Origin: Deltaproteobacteria bacterium
GTDB taxonomy: Bacteria > Desulfobacterota > Syntrophia > Syntrophales > UBA8958
Assembly: GCA_026388335.1 (NCBI GenBank)
Contig: JAPLJZ010000240.1
Span: 1 to 35,223, forward strand
Direction: 5' to 3'
Length of the DNA stretch: 35,223 nt
Under the pieces are notes generated by a model. That model was not told where the DNA came from and did not search any database. It saw nothing but the letters and a program-made list of their open reading frames with translations. The position numbers and the translations under genes are program-made. Shown one piece after another: positions 1 through 8,962 of the stretch (positions within the stretch are counted from its first letter, which is position 1; every line of letters starts with the position of its first letter).

Positions 1-2069
1 CCGGGCGGGGCGAGGGCCTTTCTGATCCGCTGGACCCGTCTTTCCGTATTGGAGAAGGTGCCGTCTTTTTCGACGAAACAGGCGGAGGGAAGAACCACAT
101 CGGCAAGCCGCGCCGTCTCGGTCAGGAAGATATCCTGGACAACGAGGAAATCGAGGTGTTTCAACGACGCTTCCACATGAGAGAGGTCGGGATCGGAGAG
201 CATGGGGTTTTCACCCATGATGTACAGACCTTTGATCGAGCCCTTGTGGGCTCCTTCCATGATTTCCATGATGGTCAAACCTGGTCTTGCCGAGAGCTTT
301 GCCCCCCAGGCCTTCTCGAATTTGACCCTGGCCTCGTCGCTGGCGACTTGCTGGTAGGCGGGGTAAACATTGGGCAGCGCCCCCATGTCGCAGGCCCCTT
401 GGACGTTGTTCTGCCCCCGCAGGGGATTTACGCCGCCCCCTTCGATGCCGACGTTGCCGCCGAGCATGGACAGGTTGGCGACGGACTTGACGTTGTCCGT
501 GCCGGTGATGTGTTGGGTCATCCCCATGGCATAGAGGATGGAGGCCCTGTTTGCCTGGCCGTACATCCGGGCGGCGCTCCGGAGATCCTTAGCCGGAATG
601 CCGGAGATCTTCTCCACGTAATCAGGGGTGTATTTTCCCACCGTCTTTTTAAGGGCCTCAAAGTTTTCCGTGCGGCTCTCTACATAGTCCTTGTCATAAA
701 GGTTTTCCGCGATCATCACATTCATGAGTCCATTGAGGACCGCTACGTCCGTACCCGGCGCCTGTCGGAGCCACAGATCGGCGTATTTCACCAGGTCGAT
801 CTCCCGGGGGTCGATAACGATCAGTTTGGCCCCGTGCTGGCGGACCGCCCGTTTCACTTTCATGCCGATAACGGGATGATTTTCCGTGGTGTTGGTTCCC
901 GTCGCCAGGATCAGGTCGGTAAATTCGATCTCATCGATGGAATTCGTCATTGCTCCACTGCCGAAGGCGGCGGCCAGACCGGCCACCGTTACGGAGTGTC
1001 AGAGCCGGGCACAGTGATCGACATTGTTGGTTCCGACCACCGCCCGCATGAATTTCTGGAAGAGATAATTCTCTTCGTTGGTGCATCGGGCCGACGAGAG
1101 ACCGGCGATGCTGTCGGCGCCGTCCTTCTTCTTGATCTCAGAGAACTTTTTGGCAATGAGCTCCAGGGCTTCGTCCCAGGACGCCTCCGTCAGCTCCCCT
1201 CCCTTTTCTTTGCGAATCAGGGGTTTCTTCAATCGATCCGGATGGTTGACAAAGTCGAGACCGAAGCGCCCCTTGATGCAGAGGCTGCCGCCGTTGGGCT
1301 GGGAATAATCCCGGTTCCCCGTAACCTTGACGATTTTTCCGTTGTTAATATTGAGATCCATCTGGCAACCGACGCCGCAATAAGTGCATGTTGTCTTGAC
1401 CTTCTGTATCTCCCAGGGCCGGCCTTTGAAGCGGGACTGCCTGAAGGTGATGGCCCCTACGGGACAGACATCGGCGCATTCCCCGCAGAAGAAACATTCC
1501 GAATCAATGTAATCGGCGTCAAAAGCGGGGCCGACCTTGGCCCGGGAACCGCGCTTGGAAAAATCGAGGACCTCATTTACCTGGATCTCGTTGCAGGCCC
1601 GGATACAGCGCCCGCAGAGGATGCACTTGTTCAGGTCCCTGGAAATCATGGTATTGGTCGTTTCCTGTTTGTATTTAGGAAACTGAATACTGAAGCGGGG
1701 TGTTTCCAATTCGAGCCAGTAAACAAGATTTTGCAGATCGCAATTGCCGTTTTGTTCGCAAGTCAGACAATTATGATCGCCGGAGGCCCAGAGCAGCTCC
1801 ACGATAAGACGCTGGGCATCGCGAACTTTCTTGGTATCCGTCCTGATAATCATGCCGGGGCTGACGGGCATGCAACAGGAGGCGACGAGGGAACGAGCGC
1901 CCTCGACGTCCACCACGCAGACACGACAGGCGCCGACTTTGGTTGTGCCTGGGTAATGACAAAGGGTCGGGATAAAAATCCCGTTTTCCCTGGCGACTTC
2001 CAGGATCATCTGACCCGCCGCTGCCTCCACTTCCCTGCCGTCAATTGTTATGGGGATCTTTTTTTCCAT
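1..2069 (-). CDS. fdhA: NAD(P)-linked formate dehydrogenase catalytic subunit, selenocysteine-containing (3' end beyond window)
   Basis: This subunit oxidises formate to CO2 (or the reverse) at a molybdenum or tungsten bis-pterin site and passes electrons through Fe-S clusters to the NuoE/NuoF-like partners encoded upstream. The 689 visible residues contain, in order, a plant-type [2Fe-2S] domain (C37, C48, C51, C65/C66), a NuoG-like cysteine-rich cluster motif near 98-110, two ferredoxin [4Fe-4S] motifs (CILCGRC and CFFCGEC), a CxxCxxxC cluster starting CTYCGVGC and the molybdopterin oxidoreductase domain. An in-frame TGA at 999-1001 is codon 357, in the context [13 protein letters not shown]. 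This matches the E. coli FdhF active site ARV-U-HGPSVAGL, and the frame stays open to the window edge. The ATG follows the ribosome site AAGGAG. Gene callers that read TGA as stop would split it. Confidence 0.93.
969..987 (-). promoter_or_regulatory. SECIS element of fdhA
   Basis: Directly after the UGA the mRNA folds into a fully paired 7-bp stem (GGUGGCC with GGCCGCC, one G-U pair) closed by the five-base loop GGUCU. Counting the U of UGA as 1, the loop occupies 22-26, the same loop sequence and spacing as the E. coli fdhF SECIS that binds SelB. It lies within the coding sequence. Confidence 0.92.
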
Positions 2070-2122
2070 GTCACACTCCTTAATATCACTTGAGTCACGA
2101 ACATTATATGAGACCTCACCCG

Positions 2123-3235
2123 CTATGGGAGGTTGATCACAAATTTACCGTCCTTATAGAACAACTCACCGTCCACCCTGATCTCGCCCCCTGCCCGGAG
2201 GTCACAGATCATGTCCCAGTGTATGGCCGACTTGTTAACGCTTCCCGTTTCCGGATACCCCGATCCCAGGGCCAGATGAAAGCTCCCGGCGATCTTTTCG
2301 TCAAAAAGGATCTGGCGGGTGAAATTCCTGATCCCTTCATTGGTTCCGATGGCGAACTCGCCGGCGTAACAGGATCCTTTATCCGTAGCGACCATCTTGA
2401 GGAGGAATTCCTCGTTTTTTTCCGCCCGGGCCTGCACGACCTTCCCCTTTGCGAAATCAAGCCTTATCCCCGTCACTTCCCGCCCCTGATAAATAGCGGG
2501 ATAAGAAAAGCAGACATGCCCCTCCAGGCTGTCTTCGACGGGTCCCGTAAAGATTTCGCCGTCCGGCACGTTGTGATGACCGTCGCAATTGCGGAAGACC
2601 CGACCCGCGATACTCAGGCGTAGATCCGTATCCTGCCCTTTGATATGAACCTGCTTCTTTCCTTGCAGCCAGTCGATGATCTTTTGTTGGCGGGCGGAAA
2701 AATTTCGCCAGTAACCCACCGGGTCGTTGAGGTCGGGCATACAGGCGCCATAGACGAAGTCTTCATAATCGGATAGACTCATATCGGCGTCCTGGGCGTA
2801 AGCGTTGGTCGGGAACAGGGTCACCGTCCAGCGCAGTTCCCCCCGGGCCGCCCTGGCCATGAAAATGTCAAGGATCTCACGACGGCCCTGGCTGCGGAGC
2901 ATTACCTTGCCGGGATCGACGCCGCTCAGAGACCTCGTGTTATCCGTACTGGCGACGGAAATACTTACGTCGTAGGTTTCCATGATCTCTTTGACCGGTG
3001 GCGCCACGAAGCGCAACTGCTCATCCGTGGCATGCCGGTAGAGTATCTCGTCCATGCCGGGCAGGGAAACAAGCAGGAGGGGATGACCTCCCGCCTTCAA
3101 GACAGCGGCATAGACTTCCCGCACGAGCACCCCCGCATCGGCGCCGCCGTTGATCACTACTTTGTCGCCGGGCTGCACGGCTACGGAATAGTCAACCAGG
3201 AGCCCGGCCAGTTTGGATACGCGTGAATCGCTCAT
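2123..3235 (-). CDS. M29-family metallo-aminopeptidase (AmpS/PepS type)
   Basis: The 370-residue product matches the M29 leaderless aminopeptidase family, cytosolic enzymes that remove N-terminal residues using a two-metal site. Family signatures are visible in order: NVPDGEIFTGPVEDSLEG, GEFAIGTNEGI, EKIAGSFHLALGSGYPETG and SAIHWDMICDLR, which hold the conserved Glu and His metal ligands. Length is slightly below the usual 400 or so. The start lies 8 bases after the NuoF-GltD stop with little of its own ribosome site, so translation is probably coupled. Its place between two formate dehydrogenase subunit genes is odd, and no biochemical link to the complex is evident. Confidence 0.88.
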   Translation of the reverse strand: MSDSRVSKLAGLLVDYSVAVQPGDKVVINGGADAGVLVREVYAAVLKAGGHPLLLVSLPGMDEILYRHATDEQLRFVAPPVKEIMETYDVSISVASTDNTRSLSGVDPGKVMLRSQGRREILDIFMARAARGELRWTVTLFPTNAYAQDADMSLSDYEDFVYGACMPDLNDPVGYWRNFSARQQKIIDWLQGKKQVHIKGQDTDLRLSIAGRVFRNCDGHHNVPDGEIFTGPVEDSLEGHVCFSYPAIYQGREVTGIRLDFAKGKVVQARAEKNEEFLLKMVATDKGSCYAGEFAIGTNEGIRNFTRQILFDEKIAGSFHLALGSGYPETGSVNKSAIHWDMICDLRAGGEIRVDGELFYKDGKFVINLP

Positions 3236-3243
3236 ATATTCAA

Positions 3244-6200
3244 TCAGACTTCCGCATCACATCGGAGGCAGCGGGCTGCCTCTTTGACGGCGTCTTCCAT
3301 GGAGAAGCCAAGTTCCACTTCCACAAAACTTGCTCTCCGATCCGGCCCGTGTAATTCCGGCATCTTGCCCTGGGGCGCTTCCTCACCCTCCTCGTCGATG
3401 ATCAGCGGAATAATGATCTTTTCTTCCGCCGGCTCTTCATAGGCCGGTTCGCCTCCGGCAAGCCGGATAGCGGCGTCCATATCCCGCGCCGCCTGGTGAC
3501 CAGCGGCGATAGCCCCGATAACCGTATCTGGTCCTGTCACGGCGTCCCCACCGGCATAGAATCTGGCGTCGGTAGTCTGGGACTTGCTGCCCTTCGCCAG
3601 ATCGAAGCAGTCCCATTTATTTACGGAGACACCGCAGTCCTTGGGAACAAAGGTCAGATCCGGGACCTGGCCGATGGAAGCCACAATGGCGTCCATCGCC
3701 AGGGTGAAGGCCGAACCGGGGATGGCCACCGGCTTCTTTCTACCGCTGCGATCAAACTCGCCCAACTTCATCCGTTCACAGGTGATGCCGGAGACTTTGC
3801 CGTCTTTGGCCTCGATCTTCAGGGGGGCGACGAGGTATTCGATCTTGATTCCTTCGTCTTCCGCGGCGATGATCTCTTCATCCGCGGCGGGCATGTCTTT
3901 CCGCTCCCGGCGATAGAGGATGGTGACGTCCGCCCCGAGACGCAGGGCCACCCGGGCGGCGTCAATGGCCGAATTTCCGCCGCCGATTACGGCGACTTTC
4001 GATCCCAGGGTTTTTTCACCTTTAACCCAGGCGTCTTCATGGGCGTTGAAATCACGGAGGAACTCCACTCCCCCACGGACACCGGGGATGTCTTCCCCTT
4101 CCACGCCCATCTTCTGGCTTTTGTGGGCCCCGGGGGCCATATAGACATAATCATAGTTTTTATTCAGTTTGGTAAAGGACAGCTCTCTTCCCACCCGGAT
4201 GTTGCATTTGATCTCCACCCCCAGGGCCGTCACATCGGCTATTTCATTTGCCAGAATATTTCGGGGAAGGCGGTAGGCGGGAATGGCCCAGCGGAGCATC
4301 CCCCCGGGCTCAGGGAGCTCTTCGAAAACAGTTACCTTGTAACCCCGCAGGGCAAGGTCACGGGCTGCCGTCAAGCCGGCAGGACCGGCGCCGACGACGG
4401 CGATCTTTTCATTGCGGGTTACAGGAACCGGCTCGGTCTTCGGCCGTGGGGCGTTGTCAGTGATGAAGCGCTTGAGGAATTTGATGGCAATAGGTTCATC
4501 CATCTTACCCCGGCGGCATTTGGTCTGGCATTTATGATCGCAGACCCGTCCGCAGACCGACGGGAAAGGATTGGTGCGGAGCAGCACCTTATAGGCGTCT
4601 TCCATGCGGTTGGCCCGGATCAGGGAGATATAGGAAGGAATGTCCATTTCAATGGGACAGGTATGCTGGCAGGGGGACTTGAACAGGGCGGTACAGACCG
4701 CCGCATTGCAACGGTGGTTCCGGATGTGATCCTCATATTCCTTCCGGAAATAACGGATGGTGCTGAGGACCGGATTCGGCGCCGTTTGGCCCAGGCCACA
4801 GAGGGAGGCGTCCTTGATGATGGGCGCCATCTCCTCCAACAGTTCGATATCCCCTTCCTTGCCCTTACCCTGAGTAATATTCACCAGGATCTGGAGCATC
4901 CGCTTGGTTCCTTCTCGACAGGGCGTACACTTGCCGCAGGACTCGTCCTGGCAGAAATCCATGAAGAACCGGGCCATGTCGACAGCACAGGAATCCTCGT
5001 TCATGACGATCATACCGCCGGACCCCATGATGGCGCCCAGTTCCGCCACCTTCTCATAGTCGATAGGGGCATTGAGGTGCTGCATGGGAATCATGCCTCC
5101 CGATGGTCCCCCCAACTGGGCGGCTTTGAATTTCTTGCCTTTGGGGATACCGCCGCCGATATCAAAGACGATGGTTCCCAGGGTGGTCCCCATGGGAACT
5201 TCCACGAGACCGACGTTGTTGACGTCCCCGGTAAGGGCAAAAACCTTTGTTCCCTTGCTTCTTTCCGTACCGACGCTGGCGTACCAGGCGCCGCCCCGGA
5301 GGATGAGCTGGCCTATATTGGCGAGAGTTTCCACGTTATTGAGGACGGACGGTCGCTGCCAGAGGCCGGCGATGGCGGGGAAGGGCGGACGGGGACGGGG
5401 CATCCCTCTCTTTCCTTCAATGGAGGTCATCAAAGCGGTTTCCTCGCCGCAGACAAAGGCCCCGGCCCCCTGGTAGATCTCCAGGTCAAAGTCAAAGCCC
5501 GTGCCCAGGATATCCCTGCCCAGAAGACCCATGTCCTTGGCCTGGGCAATGGCGATATTCATACGGCTGATCGCCAGGGGATATTCGGCGCGGCAATAGA
5601 TATATCCGTTATGGGAGCCGATGGCCTTGGCGGCGATGACCATGCCCTCGAGGACGGAATGGGGGTCAGCTTCGAGGACGCTCCGGTCCATGAAGGCTCC
5701 CGGATCACCTTCGTCGGCGTTACATAAAACATACTTGACGTCCCCGGGAGATGCGGCGGCAAATTTCCATTTCAGACCGGTGGGGAAGCCCGCACCGCCC
5801 CGACCGCGCAGACCCGAGGTGAGGACTTCCTGGACGATGTCCGCGGCGGTCATTTCGGTCAGGGCCTTGGCCATTCCCTGGTACCCGTCCCGGGCGATAT
5901 ATTCTTCAATTTTCTCCGGATCGATGAGCCCCCGGTTCCTGAGGACCCGCAACTCCTGAAGGGCGAAAAAGGGGATCTCCTGCATCGTCGGGATAATCTC
6001 TTCCGTGGTGGGTTCCCTGTAGAGGAGTCGTTCGAGAATCCGGCCCTTGATCAGGTGTTCTTCCACAAGTTCAGGGATGTCTTCTGCCTTGATCAGCATA
6101 TAGATGACGCCCTCGGGATAGACGACCATGATCGGACCCATGGCGCAGAATCCGTTACACCCCGTTTCTACGATCTTGATTTCTTCGGAGAGCTTTCTTT

Positions 6201-6300
6201 TTATTAGTTCCGCGACTAACGCCTTCTTGACGTTGAGACTTCCGGAGGCATGGCAGCCGGTGCCGCCACAAATCAGTAAGTGTGATCGGAATACCTTCAT
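3244..6300 (-). CDS. NuoF-GltD fusion: NADH-binding flavoprotein subunit with a glutamate-synthase-beta-like module
   Basis: This 1018-residue diaphorase subunit joins two redox modules. Residues 1-90 are a thioredoxin-like [2Fe-2S] domain (C11, C16, C48, C52). Residues about 100-525 are NuoF-like, with the FMN loop GLRGRGGAGFPTG (163-175), the NADH loop GAGAFVCGEE (278-287) and a [4Fe-4S] site (C455, C458, C461, C501). Residues about 528-1018 resemble GltD/NfnB: a double [4Fe-4S] N-domain (C531 to C595), the FAD motif VVGAGPAG at 635, the pyridine-nucleotide motif IGGGNSA at 772 followed by YRRER (796-800), a pattern usual for NADPH, and the FAD C-motif YAGGDA at 915. The ATG follows AGGAGG. 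Two flavins and two nucleotide sites suggest bifurcation or NAD/NADP exchange, which is inference. Confidence 0.9.
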   Translation of the reverse strand: MKVFRSHLLICGGTGCHASGSLNVKKALVAELIKRKLSEEIKIVETGCNGFCAMGPIMVVYPEGVIYMLIKAEDIPELVEEHLIKGRILERLLYREPTTEEIIPTMQEIPFFALQELRVLRNRGLIDPEKIEEYIARDGYQGMAKALTEMTAADIVQEVLTSGLRGRGGAGFPTGLKWKFAAASPGDVKYVLCNADEGDPGAFMDRSVLEADPHSVLEGMVIAAKAIGSHNGYIYCRAEYPLAISRMNIAIAQAKDMGLLGRDILGTGFDFDLEIYQGAGAFVCGEETALMTSIEGKRGMPRPRPPFPAIAGLWQRPSVLNNVETLANIGQLILRGGAWYASVGTERSKGTKVFALTGDVNNVGLVEVPMGTTLGTIVFDIGGGIPKGKKFKAAQLGGPSGGMIPMQHLNAPIDYEKVAELGAIMGSGGMIVMNEDSCAVDMARFFMDFCQDESCGKCTPCREGTKRMLQILVNITQGKGKEGDIELLEEMAPIIKDASLCGLGQTAPNPVLSTIRYFRKEYEDHIRNHRCNAAVCTALFKSPCQHTCPIEMDIPSYISLIRANRMEDAYKVLLRTNPFPSVCGRVCDHKCQTKCRRGKMDEPIAIKFLKRFITDNAPRPKTEPVPVTRNEKIAVVGAGPAGLTAARDLALRGYKVTVFEELPEPGGMLRWAIPAYRLPRNILANEIADVTALGVEIKCNIRVGRELSFTKLNKNYDYVYMAPGAHKSQKMGVEGEDIPGVRGGVEFLRDFNAHEDAWVKGEKTLGSKVAVIGGGNSAIDAARVALRLGADVTILYRRERKDMPAADEEIIAAEDEGIKIEYLVAPLKIEAKDGKVSGITCERMKLGEFDRSGRKKPVAIPGSAFTLAMDAIVASIGQVPDLTFVPKDCGVSVNKWDCFDLAKGSKSQTTDARFYAGGDAVTGPDTVIGAIAAGHQAARDMDAAIRLAGGEPAYEEPAEEKIIIPLIIDEEGEEAPQGKMPELHGPDRRASFVEVELGFSMEDAVKEAARCLRCDAEV

Positions 6301-6318
6301 TAGGTTAATATCCTCCTT

Positions 6319-6702
6319 CTATTTTTGTGTTTCCGCGCCCCGGGCCAGTACGAAGGGATTCTGAATTTCTCCTTCCAGAATGTGCCGTTTGAAGACCTGA
6401 CGCATTTTGTTTGAATTCATGTATTCGTACTTGATCGGCTCCTGGTTGAGGATCTCGACGGTAACCAGGGGTTCCCTGCTGCAGAGACCCATGCAGCCCG
6501 AGGTGGTAACAGCTACATCCGTCACCCCGGCTTCTTCAATCTCCCTCAACAGGGCGTCCATGACTTCCTTGGCTCCCGAGGCGATACCGCAGGTTCCCAT
6601 ATGAACGGTGACCTTGACACGCAGGTGACCATCCCGCAGGGCCGTTTCCGCATGGACCCGCTCCTTGATTTTCTTTAAATCTTCAATCGTGATCTTTGCC
6701 AT
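6319..6702 (-). CDS. HndB-like thioredoxin-fold [2Fe-2S] ferredoxin subunit
   Basis: The 127-residue protein resembles HndB of NADP-reducing hydrogenases, a small cluster-carrying subunit between the NuoE-like and NuoF-like proteins. Visible features are HMGTCGIASGA around C38 and SGCMGLCSREP with C70 and C74. Only three cysteines are present at the cluster site, with His34 near the place of a possible fourth ligand. The gene sits 16 bases before the NuoF-GltD start and 19 after the NuoE-like stop, so it is part of the same transcript. Confidence 0.82.
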   Translation of the reverse strand: MAKITIEDLKKIKERVHAETALRDGHLRVKVTVHMGTCGIASGAKEVMDALLREIEEAGVTDVAVTTSGCMGLCSREPLVTVEILNQEPIKYEYMNSNKMRQVFKRHILEGEIQNPFVLARGAETQK

Positions 6703-6721
6703 AAGGTATCCTCACTTTTTA

Positions 6722-7216
6722 TCAGTTATAAGCATTCAAGATATCTTTGACTTTCCCCGGCTTGACCCGTCCGTGAACGTCATTATCCACAACAATGACC
6801 GGTCCGAGGCCGCAGGCCCCCAAGCAACGGACCGACTCATAGGTAAACTTGCGGTCGAGAGTCGTTTCTCCCTCCTTGACGCCGAAATTTTTTTCAATGG
6901 TTTCCGCGAGGGCCTTGCCCCCCCGGACGTAACAGGCGGTGCCGAGACAGACGCGGACGGTATGCCTTCCCCGGGGGGTCATGGTGAAAAAAGAATAAAA
7001 GGTGACGACGCCGTAAACACGGCTGAAGGGAAGGTTCAAACCTTTGGCGATCTTTTTCTGGATGGGAACGGGCAGGTATTCGAGGGTAACCTGCGCTTCC
7101 TCAAGAACGGGAATCAGACCTCCTGGTTTCCCCTTGAATTTGGCGATGATTTCTTCCAGCTTCGCTATCTTGGCCGCTGAAAATTCTTTTATTAATTCGT
7201 CGTTCTCCGCTTTCAT
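6722..7216 (-). CDS. NuoE-like [2Fe-2S] subunit (HndA type)
   Basis: At 164 residues this is a normal-length NuoE/24-kDa subunit. The N-terminal helical part (about 10-80) contains YGVVTFYSFF. The thioredoxin-like domain carries the four cluster ligands C90 and C95 (VCLGTACYVRGG) and C131 and C135 (RCLGACGLGP). It relays electrons between FMN in the NuoF-like subunit and the rest of the complex. A strong ribosome site AAGGAGG precedes the ATG. The gene order NuoE, HndB, NuoF-GltD, FdhA parallels Hnd/Hyd hydrogenase operons, with formate dehydrogenase as the catalytic subunit. Confidence 0.92.
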   Translation of the reverse strand: MKAENDELIKEFSAAKIAKLEEIIAKFKGKPGGLIPVLEEAQVTLEYLPVPIQKKIAKGLNLPFSRVYGVVTFYSFFTMTPRGRHTVRVCLGTACYVRGGKALAETIEKNFGVKEGETTLDRKFTYESVRCLGACGLGPVIVVDNDVHGRVKPGKVKDILNAYN

Positions 7217-7249
7217 GAATTGCTTCCTCCTTCATATGTAAAGCGATGC

Positions 7250-7798
7250 TTACGCTTCCGATCCGATTTCTTTCATCCCTTCCGCAACATGGCATCTGAT
7301 ATATTTCAGTATTTCCACGTGATTGATGGGGACGTCCTCGATCTCTTTTTTTATCTCTTCCGTGCTGAGCAGATAGATTTTATCCTGGCACTCATGACAA
7401 TAAGTAAAATCAATGTCCGGATTCCCGGCGATCAGGGTTACCAGGGATCCGGCAATATCTCCCAGGGGCTGGCGGTCAAGGTGCCGGAGTCCAAAGGTCA
7501 CTTTGAGTCGTGTCCCTTTGCCCGGTTCCGAACTCAGGATCAGTTCGCCTCCTGCGCTTTCTGCCGCCTGGGCCAGCATCGGCAGCCCTAGCCCCACCCG
7601 GCGGACCTTCTTGGTCGTGTAAAAAGGGTCGAGGGCCTTCGCCAGGGTTTCCTGGTCCATACCGGCGCCGTCATCGGTGATCTCCAGGGTGAGGAGATCG
7701 TGGCCGGGGTCTTCCTTTAGATGTATATCCACATGCCTGGCCCCGGCCCGGGTGGAATTCTCGGCGATATCAAGAATATGTAAGGCCAACTCCAGCAT
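7250..7798 (-). CDS. Stand-alone histidine-kinase-like ATPase domain protein with Cys-containing tail
   Basis: Residues about 1-110 of 182 form a GHKL ATP-binding fold: N-box around ENSTRAG, DDGAGMD, PFYTTKK, GLGLPM and GKGTRLKV. There is no phospho-acceptor helix or sensor. The C-terminal half has no motif I recognise beyond CHEC, a possible metal- or cluster-binding pair. Such proteins recur with NuoE/HndB/NuoF-type gene sets in anaerobes, and a signalling or assembly role is inferred from that. It overlaps or abuts the PHP gene stop and precedes the NuoE-like gene by 33 bases. Confidence 0.75.
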   Translation of the reverse strand: MLELALHILDIAENSTRAGARHVDIHLKEDPGHDLLTLEITDDGAGMDQETLAKALDPFYTTKKVRRVGLGLPMLAQAAESAGGELILSSEPGKGTRLKVTFGLRHLDRQPLGDIAGSLVTLIAGNPDIDFTYCHECQDKIYLLSTEEIKKEIEDVPINHVEILKYIRCHVAEGMKEIGSEA

Positions 7799-7799
7799 G

Positions 7800-8540
7800 T
7801 CAAGTCCCGCTGATTACATGTCTTCCCGCCTTGCCACGGAGGGCCATGCATAGCTCTTGAAAGCTTCCCTCCGCCATCCACATCTCTGTATAAGTCTTGC
7901 CGATATCACGAAGGAAATGGGCGTCGGAGGACGTAATAAAGGGATAGCCGATAAGCTCGGGAAAGGTTTCTCTGGCCCTGGCCAGGCCTAGGCGAGGCGT
8001 GACCTCCAGGGCATCAAAGGCGAAGGTAGGGTCGATGAAACCCAACTGCCCGATGACGCTGAAGCTTTCTCTGTCGATATGGGAGGCAATGGCGAGCCCC
8101 CCCAGCCGGTGAATATGGTCAATAATTTCTTGGAGAGACAAAACCGTCGCACCGATGAGGAGGCGCTGATTGAGCCCCTCAACTTCGTCCCTTTCATTAA
8201 CGATGGCCTGACATCCGAAAACATCTTCGTCGTTTTCACCTGGCAGGTTATCGTAGATGACTTTCTGGAAGTGTTGCAAACGGGATATATTATCAAAGAG
8301 CGCCAGCGTGTGGACTTCCTCCCTGCTGGAAACCTCCATCCCCGGAAGCACCGTCAGGGGATGGCCGGATGCCGCCCTCTGAACGGAGGCGACATTCTCT
8401 GAGGAATTATGGTCACATATGCCGATAATATCAAGTTCTTCCTCACGGACCTTCCGCACAATAGCCCGTGGGTACATATCCAGCTCAGCGCATGGCGAAA
8501 GGCAGGTATGAATGTGAAGGTCACAACGAAACGCCTTCAT
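7800..8540 (-). CDS. PHP-domain metal-dependent phosphoesterase
   Basis: The 246-residue protein shows the PHP metal-site motifs in order: DLHIHTCLSPCAE near the N terminus, GICDHNS, GMEVSS, ASHIDRE and SSDAHF near the C terminus. PHP proteins act on phosphate esters or nucleotides; the substrate here is unknown. The gene follows a hairpin-plus-T-tract terminator by about 20 bases, so its expression may depend on read-through. PHP genes of this type accompany DRTGG genes and NADH-linked hydrogenase or dehydrogenase operons in other anaerobes. Confidence 0.85.
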   Translation of the reverse strand: MKAFRCDLHIHTCLSPCAELDMYPRAIVRKVREEELDIIGICDHNSSENVASVQRAASGHPLTVLPGMEVSSREEVHTLALFDNISRLQHFQKVIYDNLPGENDEDVFGCQAIVNERDEVEGLNQRLLIGATVLSLQEIIDHIHRLGGLAIASHIDRESFSVIGQLGFIDPTFAFDALEVTPRLGLARARETFPELIGYPFITSSDAHFLRDIGKTYTEMWMAEGSFQELCMALRGKAGRHVISGT

Positions 8541-8562
8541 CAGGAGCTGAACCTAAAAATAT

Positions 8563-8588
8563 AAAAAAAAGACCATGATTTCATGGCC
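8563..8588 (-). terminator. Intrinsic terminator inside the cluster, between DRTGG and PHP genes
   Basis: Read on the minus strand, GGCCATG pairs with CATGGTC across the loop AAAT and is followed by eight T residues. It starts four bases after the DRTGG stop codon. It probably attenuates rather than ends transcription, since no clear promoter fits in the roughly 20 bases before the PHP start. Confidence 0.75.
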
Positions 8589-8591
8589 ATT

Positions 8592-8951
8592 TCATGTGGA
8601 AGGGTCGGGACCCTTCTTAGTTGCGAGCATGTTATATACCCTGCCGATAACTTCAAAACCGGGCATGTCCGTTACCATAATCGGGATGCCTTCCTTACGT
8701 GCCTTATCCAAGGTATCGGCAGCCGGTTCACAGCCCTGAATCAGGATGATTCCGGCATGGTCCTTCAGACTGGCCACGGCAACGATGTTCTGATGAATCT
8801 GCCGGGTTATCCATAGATCTCCTTCTTTGCTGTTGGCCATGACATCGCTCAACAGGTCGCCGACATATCCCCCCAGAACATCGGCAGAGAGCCTTTCCTC
8901 ACCAGAGACAACCCTTAAATTAAGTGCTTTGACAATGTCTTCTAAATACAC
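8592..8951 (-). CDS. DRTGG-domain protein (second copy)
   Basis: The 119-residue protein matches the DRTGG fold: an N-terminal segment VKALNLRVVSGEE, the core VLGGYVGDLLSDVMANSKEGDLWIT and a C-terminal alternating beta-alpha pattern ending near GFEVIGRVYNML. DRTGG domains occur in phosphotransacetylases and CBS-domain proteins and are thought to bind a ligand. It is a diverged relative of the product encoded at 9405-9779. The two flank an RsbT-like ATPase, an arrangement seen beside Hnd-type operons. Function is unproven. Confidence 0.8.
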   Translation of the reverse strand: MYLEDIVKALNLRVVSGEERLSADVLGGYVGDLLSDVMANSKEGDLWITRQIHQNIVAVASLKDHAGIILIQGCEPAADTLDKARKEGIPIMVTDMPGFEVIGRVYNMLATKKGPDPST

Positions 8952-8962
8952 GGTAAATTTAA

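Noticed and set aside
156-2093. A 645-codon plus-strand open frame opposite fdhA
   Set aside because: The product has no recognisable domain. The opposite strand encodes intact Fe-S and molybdopterin motifs, so the frame is a shadow caused by base composition.
3496-5727. A 743-codon plus-strand open frame opposite the NuoF-GltD gene
   Set aside because: It is a shadow of a well-supported gene; the translated product lacks motifs and has low-complexity Asp/Gly/His content.
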